Shown here: positions 16,369 through 23,120 of the stretch, piece after piece
Position numbering within the stretch: position 1 is the first letter of the stretch
How the letters are laid out: each line of letters starts with the position of its first letter
NCBI GenBank assembly: GCA_039198835.1
Contig: JBCCTH010000017.1
Location: 1 to 23,189 of the forward strand
DNA from: Shimia_B sp039198835
Lineage (GTDB): Bacteria; Pseudomonadota; Alphaproteobacteria; Rhodobacterales; Rhodobacteraceae
Direction of reading: 5' to 3'
DNA: 23,189 nucleotides
The notes under the pieces: generated by a model
What the model was told of the DNA's origin: nothing
What the model saw: the letters and a program-made list of their open reading frames with translations, nothing else
Databases searched by the model: none
Made by a program: the position numbers and the translations under genes

Positions 16369-16991
16369 GGCGTGGTCCTCCGGAGTGTCGCTGTCAGGGC
16401 GCCCATGGCGATGAGGGTGAGCCCGCCAGCCTGTGTCAAGCGCTCGAGGACTTTGGGGCGGGTGATGCGCGCGCGCATGGCGTCGGCGGCGAGCGCATAG
16501 GCGAGGGCGTTGAGGGCGGCCAGGCTCACGAAGGTCGCGATGAGGATGCTGGCCTGGGGCGCGAAGCTTGCCTCGGTGGAGATGAATTGCGGGACGAAGG
16601 CGATGAAGAAGCCGATGCCCTTCGGGTTGAGCGCCGTCACGAGCGCGGTATGGCCGAAGATGGCGCGGGCCTCTTTGGCGGGGGCCTCGGTAAGCTTCGT
16701 CTGGCCCTGCCCGGTGCGCAGCATGCGAAGGCCCAGATAAACGAGATATGCTGCGCCCGCCCATTTCAGGAGAGTGAAGGCCGCCGCCGACGTTGCTATG
16801 ATCGCGCCGAGACCCAGGAGGGCGACTGTCATCGCGACCAGATCGCCCAAAGCCACGCCCGCCGCCGAGGCCAGCGCCACGCGCCGCCCTTGGCTCAGCG
16901 CATAGCTCAAGACCAAAAGGACCGTCGGCCCGGGGATGAGCAGGAGCGCTGAGGCAGCGGCGACGAAGGCAAGCCAGAGCTCGAAAGTCAT
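16365..16991 (-). CDS. LysE/RhtB family exporter (proximal to apt)
   Basis: A 208-residue inner-membrane protein of the LysE superfamily, which exports amino acids, homoserine and homoserine lactone. It has about six hydrophobic segments. The family motif is visible as LLLIPGPTVLLVLSYALSQG and GVALGDLV near the N-terminus, and TALNPKGIGFFIAFVPQF in the middle. It abuts the upstream exporter (TGAATG) and overlaps the apt GTG by three bases. The substrate cannot be inferred from sequence alone. It differs clearly from its neighbour, so this is not a recent tandem duplication. Confidence 0.93.
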   Translation of the reverse strand: MTFELWLAFVAAASALLLIPGPTVLLVLSYALSQGRRVALASAAGVALGDLVAMTVALLGLGAIIATSAAAFTLLKWAGAAYLVYLGLRMLRTGQGQTKLTEAPAKEARAIFGHTALVTALNPKGIGFFIAFVPQFISTEASFAPQASILIATFVSLAALNALAYALAADAMRARITRPKVLERLTQAGGLTLIAMGALTATLRRTTP

Positions 16992-17603
16992 TCAAGGGCT
17001 CCTGGCAAAGGCGAGGTGGAGGCCGAGCGCAACGAGGATCGCACCGCCCATCCGCTGGATGCGCCGCGCGAGGCGTGTCTCGGCGATCTTTTCGCGCAGT
17101 GTCCCCGCCGCGAGCACGAAGGGCAGATCTGCGAGCGAGAAGAGGAGGTTTGTGGCGATGCCCAGGATGAGGAGCTGAAGGGGCAAGGGCAGGGCGGCAT
17201 CGGCGCTCGCGAATTGCGGCAGAAAGGCGAGGAAAAAGAGCGCTGTCGTCGGGTTCAGCACCTCGGTGAGAAAGCTCTGCCAGAAAGAGAGCCTTTGCCC
17301 TGAACCGCCCGTCAGGTGCTCTGGGGAGAGGAAGAGGCGGATGCCCAGCCATATAACATAGGCCGCGCCCGCGAGCTTGAGCACCGCAAAGGCCATCGGG
17401 GCGAACTCAAAGAGCGCCGCGAGCCCCGCTGTGGCCGCGATCACATGGACATAGCCGCCCGCATGCACGCCCGCCATGGCCGCAAGCCCGGCGCGCTTGC
17501 CGCCCGCCAGGGTGCGCCCGATGAGATAGACGATGGAGGGCCCGGGCACGAAGGCGAATGTGCCCGCGGCGATGAGGAAGAGGAGGAGAAGCTGCGTATC
17601 CAT
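16992..17603 (-). CDS. LysE/RhtB family exporter (proximal to mtnP)
   Basis: A second LysE-superfamily exporter, 203 residues, with FAFVPGPSIVYLIGRTLAGGKRAGL at the N-terminus, the AGGYVHV segment, LKLAGAAYVIWLGIRL and TEVLNPTTALFFLAFLPQF. About six membrane segments. It begins 8 bp after the mtnP stop and ends directly against the next exporter's ATG. Its position between two enzymes of methylthioadenosine salvage suggests a linked metabolite (see findings), but that is inference. Confidence 0.93.
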   Translation of the reverse strand: MDTQLLLLFLIAAGTFAFVPGPSIVYLIGRTLAGGKRAGLAAMAGVHAGGYVHVIAATAGLAALFEFAPMAFAVLKLAGAAYVIWLGIRLFLSPEHLTGGSGQRLSFWQSFLTEVLNPTTALFFLAFLPQFASADAALPLPLQLLILGIATNLLFSLADLPFVLAAGTLREKIAETRLARRIQRMGGAILVALGLHLAFARSP

Positions 17604-17611
17604 CTTTTGGC

Positions 17612-18484
17612 TCAGAGCACGCGGCCTGCCACGGCATCGAGCTTGGCCATGAGCGCGGGGTCGCGATTGTCTGGCTGGGTGATGATCGCGAATTCAAGCG
17701 CGCGGTCGCAGCCATGGGGGCAGGGATCGCGCTCTGCGCCCAGCAGCGCGGGAAGACGGGCGACCATGTCGCGGCCCTTCTCGGCGTTGCCGAGAAGCGT
17801 GGCGATGATTTTGGTCACATCGACCTCGCCGTGATCTGGGTGCCAGCTGTCGTAATCTGTGATCATGGCGACGGAGGCATAGCAGAGCTCGGCCTCGCGG
17901 GCGAGTTTGGCTTCGGGCATGTTGGTCATCCCGATCACGTCGCAGCCCCACACTTCGCGATAGAGCTTTGATTCAGCGAGCGATGAGAATTGCGGGCCTT
18001 CCATGGCCAGATATGTCCCGCCTTTATGGACGGTGATCCCGGCCTCTTTGGCGGCTGTCTCGCAGGCATCGCCCAGGCGCGGGCAGGTGGGATGCGCGAC
18101 GCTCACATGGGCGACACAGCCGGTGCCGAAGAAGCTCTTTTCGCGCGCGAAGGTGCGGTCGATGAATTGATCGACGATCACGAAATCGCCCGGTGCCATT
18201 TCTTCGCGGAAGCTGCCGCAGGCGCTCACGCTGATGACATCGGTCACCCCAAGCCGCTTGAGCGCGTCGATATTGGCGCGGTAGGGCACGGTGGTGGGAG
18301 AATGCGTGTGACCGCGGCCGTGGCGCGGCAAAAACGCCATCGCCACGCCGCCGAGGCTGCCGGTGAGGATCTGATCTGAGGGCAGTCCCCAGGGGCTTTC
18401 GATGCTTTCCCAGCCAGCCCCTTCAAGACCGTCGATATTGTAGAGACCCGACCCCCCGATAATGCCGATTTTTGTTTGCGTCAT
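17612..18484 (-). CDS. mtnP: S-methyl-5'-thioadenosine phosphorylase
   Basis: Phosphorolyses methylthioadenosine (by-product of polyamine and acyl-homoserine-lactone synthesis) to adenine and 5-methylthioribose-1-phosphate. The 290-residue protein has GIIGGSGLYNIDGLE, the phosphate-binding PRHGRGHTHSPTTVPYRAN, VSACGSFREEMAPGDFV, EGPQFSSLAES and IGMTNMPEAKLAREAELCYA. TDYDSWH carries the paired Asp typical of MTA rather than guanosine phosphorylases. The ATG at 18484 has GGAG spaced 6 nt upstream. It is the first gene of the operon ending in apt. No mtnK/mtnA-type methionine-salvage genes are nearby. Confidence 0.95.
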   Translation of the reverse strand: MTQTKIGIIGGSGLYNIDGLEGAGWESIESPWGLPSDQILTGSLGGVAMAFLPRHGRGHTHSPTTVPYRANIDALKRLGVTDVISVSACGSFREEMAPGDFVIVDQFIDRTFAREKSFFGTGCVAHVSVAHPTCPRLGDACETAAKEAGITVHKGGTYLAMEGPQFSSLAESKLYREVWGCDVIGMTNMPEAKLAREAELCYASVAMITDYDSWHPDHGEVDVTKIIATLLGNAEKGRDMVARLPALLGAERDPCPHGCDRALEFAIITQPDNRDPALMAKLDAVAGRVL

Positions 18485-18496
18485 TGGGGGCTCCGC

Positions 18497-18526
18497 TTAA
18501 TATGCACCAGAGCAAGCCTGCTGCAA
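18497..18526 (-). promoter_or_regulatory. Candidate promoter of the mtnP operon
   Basis: On the minus strand TTGCAG (18526-18521) and TATTAA (18502-18497) are spaced 18 bp apart. Both are partial matches to the sigma-70 consensus. The predicted start would leave a very short leader before the mtnP ATG. Motif inspection only. Confidence 0.25.
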
Positions 18527-18584
18527 ATATTGTTGCCTGGCAAGGGCTTGCCCCTAAACATTAGACATGCAGATGCCCTGCATG
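18512..18584. promoter_or_regulatory. Inverted-repeat cluster in the mtnP/hydrolase divergent region
   Basis: The 117-bp divergent gap contains a perfect GGCAAG-GG-CTTGCC (18539-18552), a perfect CATGCAG-N5-CTGCATG (18566-18584), a GCAA-N6-TTGC (18523-18536) and a lone GCAAG half site at 18512-18516. The GCAAG/CTTGC half site recurs. These are plausible operators for a regulator acting on both transcription units. Confidence 0.45.
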
Positions 18585-18601
18585 AAGGATTTGGAGCAAA
18601 A

Positions 18602-19534
18602 ATGAACACATTTGAAGAGTACCTTGAATTCGCGCGCGCCAACGGGATCGATGTCACCGATCTCAACGCGCTCGGTGACCAGCCTGAATTTCATGAAGTC
18701 GATGGTGAGGAAGGCGAGTTTGACCCGTTTTTCGTGGAAATGCCCGAGGAAGACGGCGTTGTTGCAACGAGCAACAAAAAGCTCGCCATCTTCTTGCATG
18801 GGTTCAAGCCGACAGGCGGGCGGGCGCCTTTCACGCAGGAGCAGGCAAATCGTGGCGATTACGCTGATTACACCCGTTTTTTCAACGCCTTAAAGCGGCG
18901 TTTGCCGGGCTATGCCTGTTTCATCACAGCCTATGACACGCACCAATCCTTTCACATATCGGGCGTGAATATCGCCAATTTTTTCAAGACTTTGGGGGAT
19001 CGTTACGACCTCACGAAGACGATTATCGTGGGCTATTCCATGGGTGGCCTCGTGGGCCGCACGATCTGCATGCATGGGCTGCCCTTTGCCAAGCTCTATA
19101 CGACCTGCACGCCCCATAAGGGCGTTCTGCCTTACCTGCTGGGCAACATCGCGGGCCAAGGGTTTTTCTTTTTCAACAAGGGCGCGTCTTCGATGAACCC
19201 TTGGAGCGCCGATCTCAGGCGGCTCAACAACTCTGACGGGCGATACCTGTCGAAATATTATTGTCATGGTATCAACTACACAGACGCGCGCCCCCCGAAC
19301 TTCTGGAAAAATGACGATACAATCACCGGCTGCAATGAAGCGACGATGGTCGGGCGGCGCGTGGCCTATCGCTGGGCCACGCATATCGGGCTGTTGAACA
19401 CGATTGACTCCTTCCCGGGCACAGACCTGCCGATGCCCTTTCAGCCCCATCTGCGCGGCTATGCCGACATCAAGGAATGGGGCTCTGATCGTTGGGCACC
19501 GCAGGAATTTGTCAATAAAGTCAGCGGCGTATGA
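18602..19534 (+). CDS. Alpha/beta hydrolase, lipase/esterase-like
   Basis: A 310-residue protein with a lipase-type alpha/beta-hydrolase core: FLHGFKP (oxyanion strand, about residue 64), nucleophile Ser146 in VGYSMGG, TTCTPHKGV after it, candidate acid Asp238 or Asp239 (NDDTITG) and candidate base His261 (WATHIGLLN). The layout resembles triacylglycerol lipase/EstA-like proteins. The first ~55 residues are acidic and unfamiliar (EYLEFARANGIDVTDLNALGD...), with no signal peptide, so it is probably cytoplasmic. The ATG at 18602 has GGAG about 5 nt upstream. Base composition is somewhat less GC-rich than its neighbours. Substrate unknown. Confidence 0.85.
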   Translation: MNTFEEYLEFARANGIDVTDLNALGDQPEFHEVDGEEGEFDPFFVEMPEEDGVVATSNKKLAIFLHGFKPTGGRAPFTQEQANRGDYADYTRFFNALKRRLPGYACFITAYDTHQSFHISGVNIANFFKTLGDRYDLTKTIIVGYSMGGLVGRTICMHGLPFAKLYTTCTPHKGVLPYLLGNIAGQGFFFFNKGASSMNPWSADLRRLNNSDGRYLSKYYCHGINYTDARPPNFWKNDDTITGCNEATMVGRRVAYRWATHIGLLNTIDSFPGTDLPMPFQPHLRGYADIKEWGSDRWAPQEFVNKVSGV

Positions 19535-19542
19535 CCGCGTAA

Positions 19543-19577
19543 GCATGTGCGGCGGTGCAACAGCCGCCGCGCCATGC
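19543..19577 (+). terminator. Long hairpin after the hydrolase gene (terminator or attenuator candidate)
   Basis: A 7-bp perfect stem GCGGCGG/CCGCCGC (19549-19555 with 19564-19570, loop TGCAACAG) extends through a G-T pair and one bulge to GCATG/CATGC (19543-19577). It starts 9 bp after the stop codon. No T tract follows, so intrinsic termination is doubtful; it may instead protect or attenuate the transcript towards the SulP gene. Confidence 0.45.
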
Positions 19578-19617
19578 GCCCCAGCCAAGGCAGGTATGCG
19601 CAAGAATACCGTGCATT

Positions 19618-19647
19618 CGCGCGCCATTTCGCTAAACCGCGCGCCAT
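19618..19647. repeat. Direct repeat of 10 bp at a 20-bp period
   Basis: CGCGCGCCAT occurs at 19618-19627 and again at 19638-19647, so the copies start exactly 20 bp (about two helical turns) apart. They lie 18 bp upstream of the SulP ATG. This could be a tandem binding site overlapping the promoter or leader, or chance in GC-rich DNA. Confidence 0.35.
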
Positions 19648-19665
19648 AGCAAGCAGGAAGAGCAG

Positions 19666-21285
19666 ATGGCCCGAATAATCGCCGCCTTGAGCGAGCAAAT
19701 GGCAGTGGACCGCTTCCAGGGCGGTAAATTTGATCTCTCACGGCTGCGCATCGAGATCCTTGCGGGCCTTACCGTGGCGCTTGCGCTGGTGCCTGAGGCG
19801 GTGGCCTTTGCCTTTGTTGCGGGGGTTCACCCGCTTGTCGGGCTCTATGCGGCTTTTATCGTCGGGCTCATCACGGCGCTGATCGGTGGCCGTCCGGGAA
19901 TGATTTCAGGGGCCACGGGCGCGCTCGCGGTCGTTATGGTGTCGCTCGTGGCGGTTCACGGGGTGGAATATCTCTTCGCCACGGTCGTTCTGATGGGGCT
20001 CATCCAGATCGTTGTGGGGGTCATGCAATGGGGCAAGTTCATCCGCCTCGTGCCGCATCCTGTGATGCTGGGCTTTGTGAACGGGCTCGCCATCGTGATC
20101 TTTCTCGCGCAGCTCAGCCAGTTCAAGGTGCCGGGCACAATGGTCTCGGACGGGCACGGCATGACCGGCGGCGAATGGATGACAGGCACGCCGCTCGCGC
20201 TCATGCTCGTGCTCGTCGTGCTCACGATGGCGATCATCTGGGCGATGCCCAAGATCACGAAGGCAGTTCCCGCGCCGCTGGCGGGCATTGGGATCGTGGC
20301 GATCATCGTGATCGCCTTCGGGATCGATGTGCCCCGCGTTGGCGATCTTGCCTCGATTGAGGGCGGGCTCCCGTCCTTTCACGTTCCGCTCGTTCCGCTC
20401 AATATCGAGACGCTCCAGATCATCTTGCCCTATGCGCTCATCCTGTCGGCGATCGGGCTCATCGAAAGCCTCCTGACGCTCAATCTCGTGGGCGAAATGA
20501 CCGGCAAGCGCGGCGGCTCGAGCCAGGAATGCGTGGCGCAGGGCGTGGCGAACACGGTCACCGGCTTTTTCGGCGGCATGGGCGGCTGCGCGATGATCGG
20601 GCAATCGATGATCAATGTGAAATCGGGCGCGCGCACGCGGATCGCGGGCATCGCGGCGGCGCTCTTTTTGCTCGCGTTCATCGTGATCGCTTCGCCGCTC
20701 ATCGAACAGATCCCGCTCGCGGCTTTGGTGGGCGTTATGTTCATGGTCGTCATCGGCACATTCGCGTGGAACAGCTTCAAGATCATGCGCAAAGTGCCGC
20801 GCATCGATGCCTTTGTGATCGTGCTCGTGACAGTCACGACCGTGCTCACCGACCTCGCCATTGCCGTGGTTGTCGGCGTCGTCGTGAGCGCGCTGGCGTA
20901 TGCTTGGCAAAATGCGACGCGGATTTCAGCGAAATCCTACACGACACCGGAAGGCGCGAAGGTCTATCAGGTGCAGGGGCCGCTCTTTTTTGGCTCGTCT
21001 GAAGGGTTCATCGAGCTTTTTGATGTCGCCGGTGATCCGTCTTCTGTGATCGTTGATTTCGCCGAGAGCCGGGTGGCTGACCAATCAGCGCTTCAAGCCA
21101 TTGAGGCCATGGCGGGCAAATACGAGGCGGCGGGGAAGCGGCTTCAACTGCGCCATCTGAGCCGGGATTGTCACGCTTTGCTCACCAAGGCAGGTCATCT
21201 GATCGTCGAGAGCGAGGATGACCCCGATTATCAGATCGCCGCGAATTACAGCGTCCGCACCGGGATCTTGGCAGGCGGGCACTGA
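19666..21285 (+). CDS. SulP family anion transporter with STAS domain
   Basis: A 539-residue inner-membrane transporter of the SLC26/SulP family, carrying sulfate, bicarbonate or a dicarboxylate. The N-terminus has the hallmark ILAGLTVALALVPEAVAFAFVAGVHPLVGLYAAF, then GGRPGMISGATGALAVV, GFVNGLAIVI, and GGCAMIGQSMINVKSGARTR in the second half. After about 12 membrane segments a C-terminal STAS domain follows (YQVQGPLFFGSSEGF...VDFAESRVADQSALQAIE). No carbonic anhydrase or sulfur-assimilation gene lies beside it, so the anion is unknown. The ATG at 19666 has GGAAGAG about 4 nt upstream. Confidence 0.94.
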   Translation: MARIIAALSEQMAVDRFQGGKFDLSRLRIEILAGLTVALALVPEAVAFAFVAGVHPLVGLYAAFIVGLITALIGGRPGMISGATGALAVVMVSLVAVHGVEYLFATVVLMGLIQIVVGVMQWGKFIRLVPHPVMLGFVNGLAIVIFLAQLSQFKVPGTMVSDGHGMTGGEWMTGTPLALMLVLVVLTMAIIWAMPKITKAVPAPLAGIGIVAIIVIAFGIDVPRVGDLASIEGGLPSFHVPLVPLNIETLQIILPYALILSAIGLIESLLTLNLVGEMTGKRGGSSQECVAQGVANTVTGFFGGMGGCAMIGQSMINVKSGARTRIAGIAAALFLLAFIVIASPLIEQIPLAALVGVMFMVVIGTFAWNSFKIMRKVPRIDAFVIVLVTVTTVLTDLAIAVVVGVVVSALAYAWQNATRISAKSYTTPEGAKVYQVQGPLFFGSSEGFIELFDVAGDPSSVIVDFAESRVADQSALQAIEAMAGKYEAAGKRLQLRHLSRDCHALLTKAGHLIVESEDDPDYQIAANYSVRTGILAGGH

Positions 21286-21302
21286 GGCGGACACTGAGGC
21301 GG
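21280..21302. repeat. Two tandem copies of an 11-bp motif spanning the SulP stop codon
   Basis: CACTGAGGCGG occurs at 21280-21290 and 21292-21302, period 12 bp. The SulP TGA (21283-21285) lies in the first copy. It looks like a small local duplication at the gene end; loss of the first stop would be caught by the TGA in the second copy, which is in the same frame. Confidence 0.6.
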
Positions 21303-21304
21303 GG

Positions 21305-21325
21305 GCGGGCCGCGCCCGCGTCTTG
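21305..21325 (+). terminator. Candidate terminator after the SulP gene
   Basis: GCGGGC-CGC-GCCCGC (21305-21319) is a perfect 6-bp GC stem, followed by GTCTTG. The T content is low, so termination would be partial or need Rho. It lies 20 bp after the SulP stop codon. Confidence 0.4.
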
Positions 21326-21349
21326 CTGATCTGGCGCGCGACCTTTTTG

Positions 21350-21362
21350 AACGGGTCCCGTT
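21350..21362. promoter_or_regulatory. Palindrome upstream of the ABM-fold gene
   Basis: AACGGG-T-CCCGTT is a perfect 6+6 palindrome with a one-base centre. It overlaps a TTGAAC that could be a -35 box. It lies about 108 bp before the start of the next gene in an otherwise unassigned 184-bp gap. It may be an operator, or the core of a second hairpin. Confidence 0.35.
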
Positions 21363-21469
21363 GTTGGAGGGCTGTGCGAAATTTTGCGCGCGGTGTCCTC
21401 TGAGGCGTTTCCCTTTCGTCATGTGGGTGAAGAGGCCTTTTGCCCTTCAGCCAACATGGAGAAACTGCA

Positions 21470-21856
21470 ATGCGAACATCGATCCTGAAAACCGCGGCTT
21501 TGGCCGCTCTGCTCGCCCTTGGGAGCGCATCCGCCGGCGCGCAGGAGGCCGCCTCTGGCGAGGTCGCCCTCTTTCTGACGATCAAGACCCAACCCGGGCA
21601 ACGCGACGCGCTCGTTGATCTTTGGGATAAGCACCTTAAAGCCCGCGCCGAGGAAAACGCGCGCCATGTGAGCTATGTGTTTGCCCTTGATATGGCCGAT
21701 CCTGAGATCGTCTACATCACAGAGGTCTATGCGAGCCAATCTGACTTCGAGGCGAGTTCACAATCCCCCTGGTTTGCCGCTTACATGGCCGAGGCGGGGC
21801 CGCTCCTTGCGGGCGAGCCCGGTTGTGCCATGGCAAGCCCCCATTGGGTGAAATGA
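21470..21856 (+). CDS. Exported ABM-fold (antibiotic biosynthesis monooxygenase-like) protein
   Basis: The 128-residue precursor begins with a clear signal peptide (MRTSILKTAALAALLALGSASAGAQ), cleaved near AGA/AQ. The mature part, about 103 residues, reads as one ABM/dimeric alpha-beta-barrel domain: VALFLTIKTQPGQRDALVDLWDKHL, HVSYVFALDMADPEIVYITEVYASQSDFEAS and a C-terminal helix. Family members include quinol monooxygenase YgiN and heme-degrading or small-molecule-binding proteins. A periplasmic location is unusual for the family. The ATG at 21470 has GGAG 8 nt upstream; an in-frame ATG at 21440 would spoil the signal peptide. It is convergent with the sigma factor gene. Confidence 0.83.
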   Translation: MRTSILKTAALAALLALGSASAGAQEAASGEVALFLTIKTQPGQRDALVDLWDKHLKARAEENARHVSYVFALDMADPEIVYITEVYASQSDFEASSQSPWFAAYMAEAGPLLAGEPGCAMASPHWVK

Positions 21857-21866
21857 GCTTTGACGG

Positions 21867-21893
21867 GAGGGGCGGTGCGCTGTGCCGCCCCTC
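21867..21893. terminator. Bidirectional terminator between convergent genes
   Basis: GAGGGGCGG pairs perfectly with CCGCCCCTC over 9 bp around a 9-nt loop, centred between the ABM-fold stop (21856) and the sigma factor stop (21897). A short GTTTC follows on the plus strand. Placement and stem strength support shared termination, although neither strand has a long T tract. Confidence 0.7.
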
Positions 21894-21896
21894 GTT

Positions 21897-23120
21897 TCAC
21901 GGCGCGGCGGAAGGGGGCCGGGAGAACTGCGCGCAAACCAACGCATGGCGGGTTTTGAGATATTCGCGCAAGGGCTCTTCAACGGTGAGCGCGATCGCGC
22001 GGTCATAGGCTGCTGCGGCGTCCTCGTGGCATCCGAGCGCGTTGAGGAGATAGCCGCGCGTGGCCTCGGCGGGCGCGAAGCTGGCGCGGGCCTTGGCCTC
22101 AACGGCGCACAGCGCTTCGAGCCCCTGCTCGGGCCCCACCGCACGGCCGAGCGCGGCCGCATAGCCGACACTTGCCCCGATTGTCGGCGCGATCCTTGAC
22201 AGACCAAGATGCAACTGGGTCAGCGCGGTCCAGTTTATGATGCCGGTGCTGAGCCGGTCGGCATGCACGGCCTGAATGGCCGCCTCAAGCTGAAACCGCC
22301 CCAAAGCGCCGCCGCCCTGCGCGCGTTCCAGATATCCGCGCGCCGCGCGCAGTAGATCGCGATCCCAGAGCGCTGGATCCTGCTCTTCGAGGGGGACAAA
22401 AACACCGCTTCGCACACGCGCTTTCTCACGCGACAAGGTGAAGGCGATAAGCGCCGCCAGCCCGAGCGCCTCGCCATTTTCGGGCATCAGTTCGGTCATG
22501 AGCGTGGCGAGATAAAGCGCCTCCGAGGCCAGATCACCCGCGCCGAGCCAATCGCGCGAAAACGCGCCATAGATCGCTTCAAGCACCGACGAGACCCGGC
22601 CCTCAAGCGCGTCCGGCTCGGGGATCTGAAACGCAACGCCCGCATCGCGGATCTTGCGCTTGGCCCGCACGAGGCGCTTGGCCATGGTGGCATGGGGCAA
22701 AAGGAAGGCCTGCGCGATCACCTGCGCGTCAAGCCCGAGCACGGTTTGAAGCATCATGGGGGTATGAATGCGCGCATCAATGGCGGGATGGGCGCAGACG
22801 AACATGAGCTTGAGCCGTTCATCGGGAAACCCGTCAGGCGCCTTCTCGGCCCCTTCATCCGCGGCGGCTGGCACATCTTCGTGAAATTCCATGCGGGCAT
22901 CGCGGCGCGCCATGTCGGTGAGCCGGTTGCGCGCGACGGTCAAAAGCCATCCTTCAGGGTTTTGGGGCATCTCCCTGGGCCAGTGGATCAAAGCCTTGGC
23001 GAAGGCGTCTGAAAGCGCATCCTCGGCCAGGAGAATATCGCGCGTGCGGCTCGACAGGATCGCCAGCAAACGCCCGTAGGACGCGCGCATGACATCGGCC
23101 ATGCGCGCCTCGCTTGTCAT
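21897..23120 (-). CDS. ECF42-type RNA polymerase sigma factor with C-terminal TPR-like extension
   Basis: A 407-residue extracytoplasmic-function sigma factor, about twice the normal ECF length. Sigma region 2 spans about residues 8-75 (YGRLLAILSSRTRDILLAEDALSDAF...PEGWLLTVARNRLTDMARR). Region 4 spans about 100-165 (LQTVLGLDAQVIAQAFLLPHATMAKRLVRAKRKIR). The remainder is the helical extension typical of group ECF42 (EAIYGAFSRDW..., AEATRGYLLNALGCHEDAAAAYDRAI), which in that group replaces an anti-sigma factor. I chose the ATG at 23120, overlapping the stop of the YCII-family gene by one base (TGATG). The frame stays open to 23177, but that stretch is the neighbour's coding sequence read out of phase. 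Confidence 0.93.
   Translation of the reverse strand: MTSEARMADVMRASYGRLLAILSSRTRDILLAEDALSDAFAKALIHWPREMPQNPEGWLLTVARNRLTDMARRDARMEFHEDVPAAADEGAEKAPDGFPDERLKLMFVCAHPAIDARIHTPMMLQTVLGLDAQVIAQAFLLPHATMAKRLVRAKRKIRDAGVAFQIPEPDALEGRVSSVLEAIYGAFSRDWLGAGDLASEALYLATLMTELMPENGEALGLAALIAFTLSREKARVRSGVFVPLEEQDPALWDRDLLRAARGYLERAQGGGALGRFQLEAAIQAVHADRLSTGIINWTALTQLHLGLSRIAPTIGASVGYAAALGRAVGPEQGLEALCAVEAKARASFAPAEATRGYLLNALGCHEDAAAAYDRAIALTVEEPLREYLKTRHALVCAQFSRPPSAAP

Noticed and set aside
16369..17352. Long in-frame upstream extension of apt
   Set aside because: The extension reads out of phase through both LysE genes and gives Pro/Arg-rich sequence. The GTG at 16368 has a good ribosome site and the correct family N-terminus.
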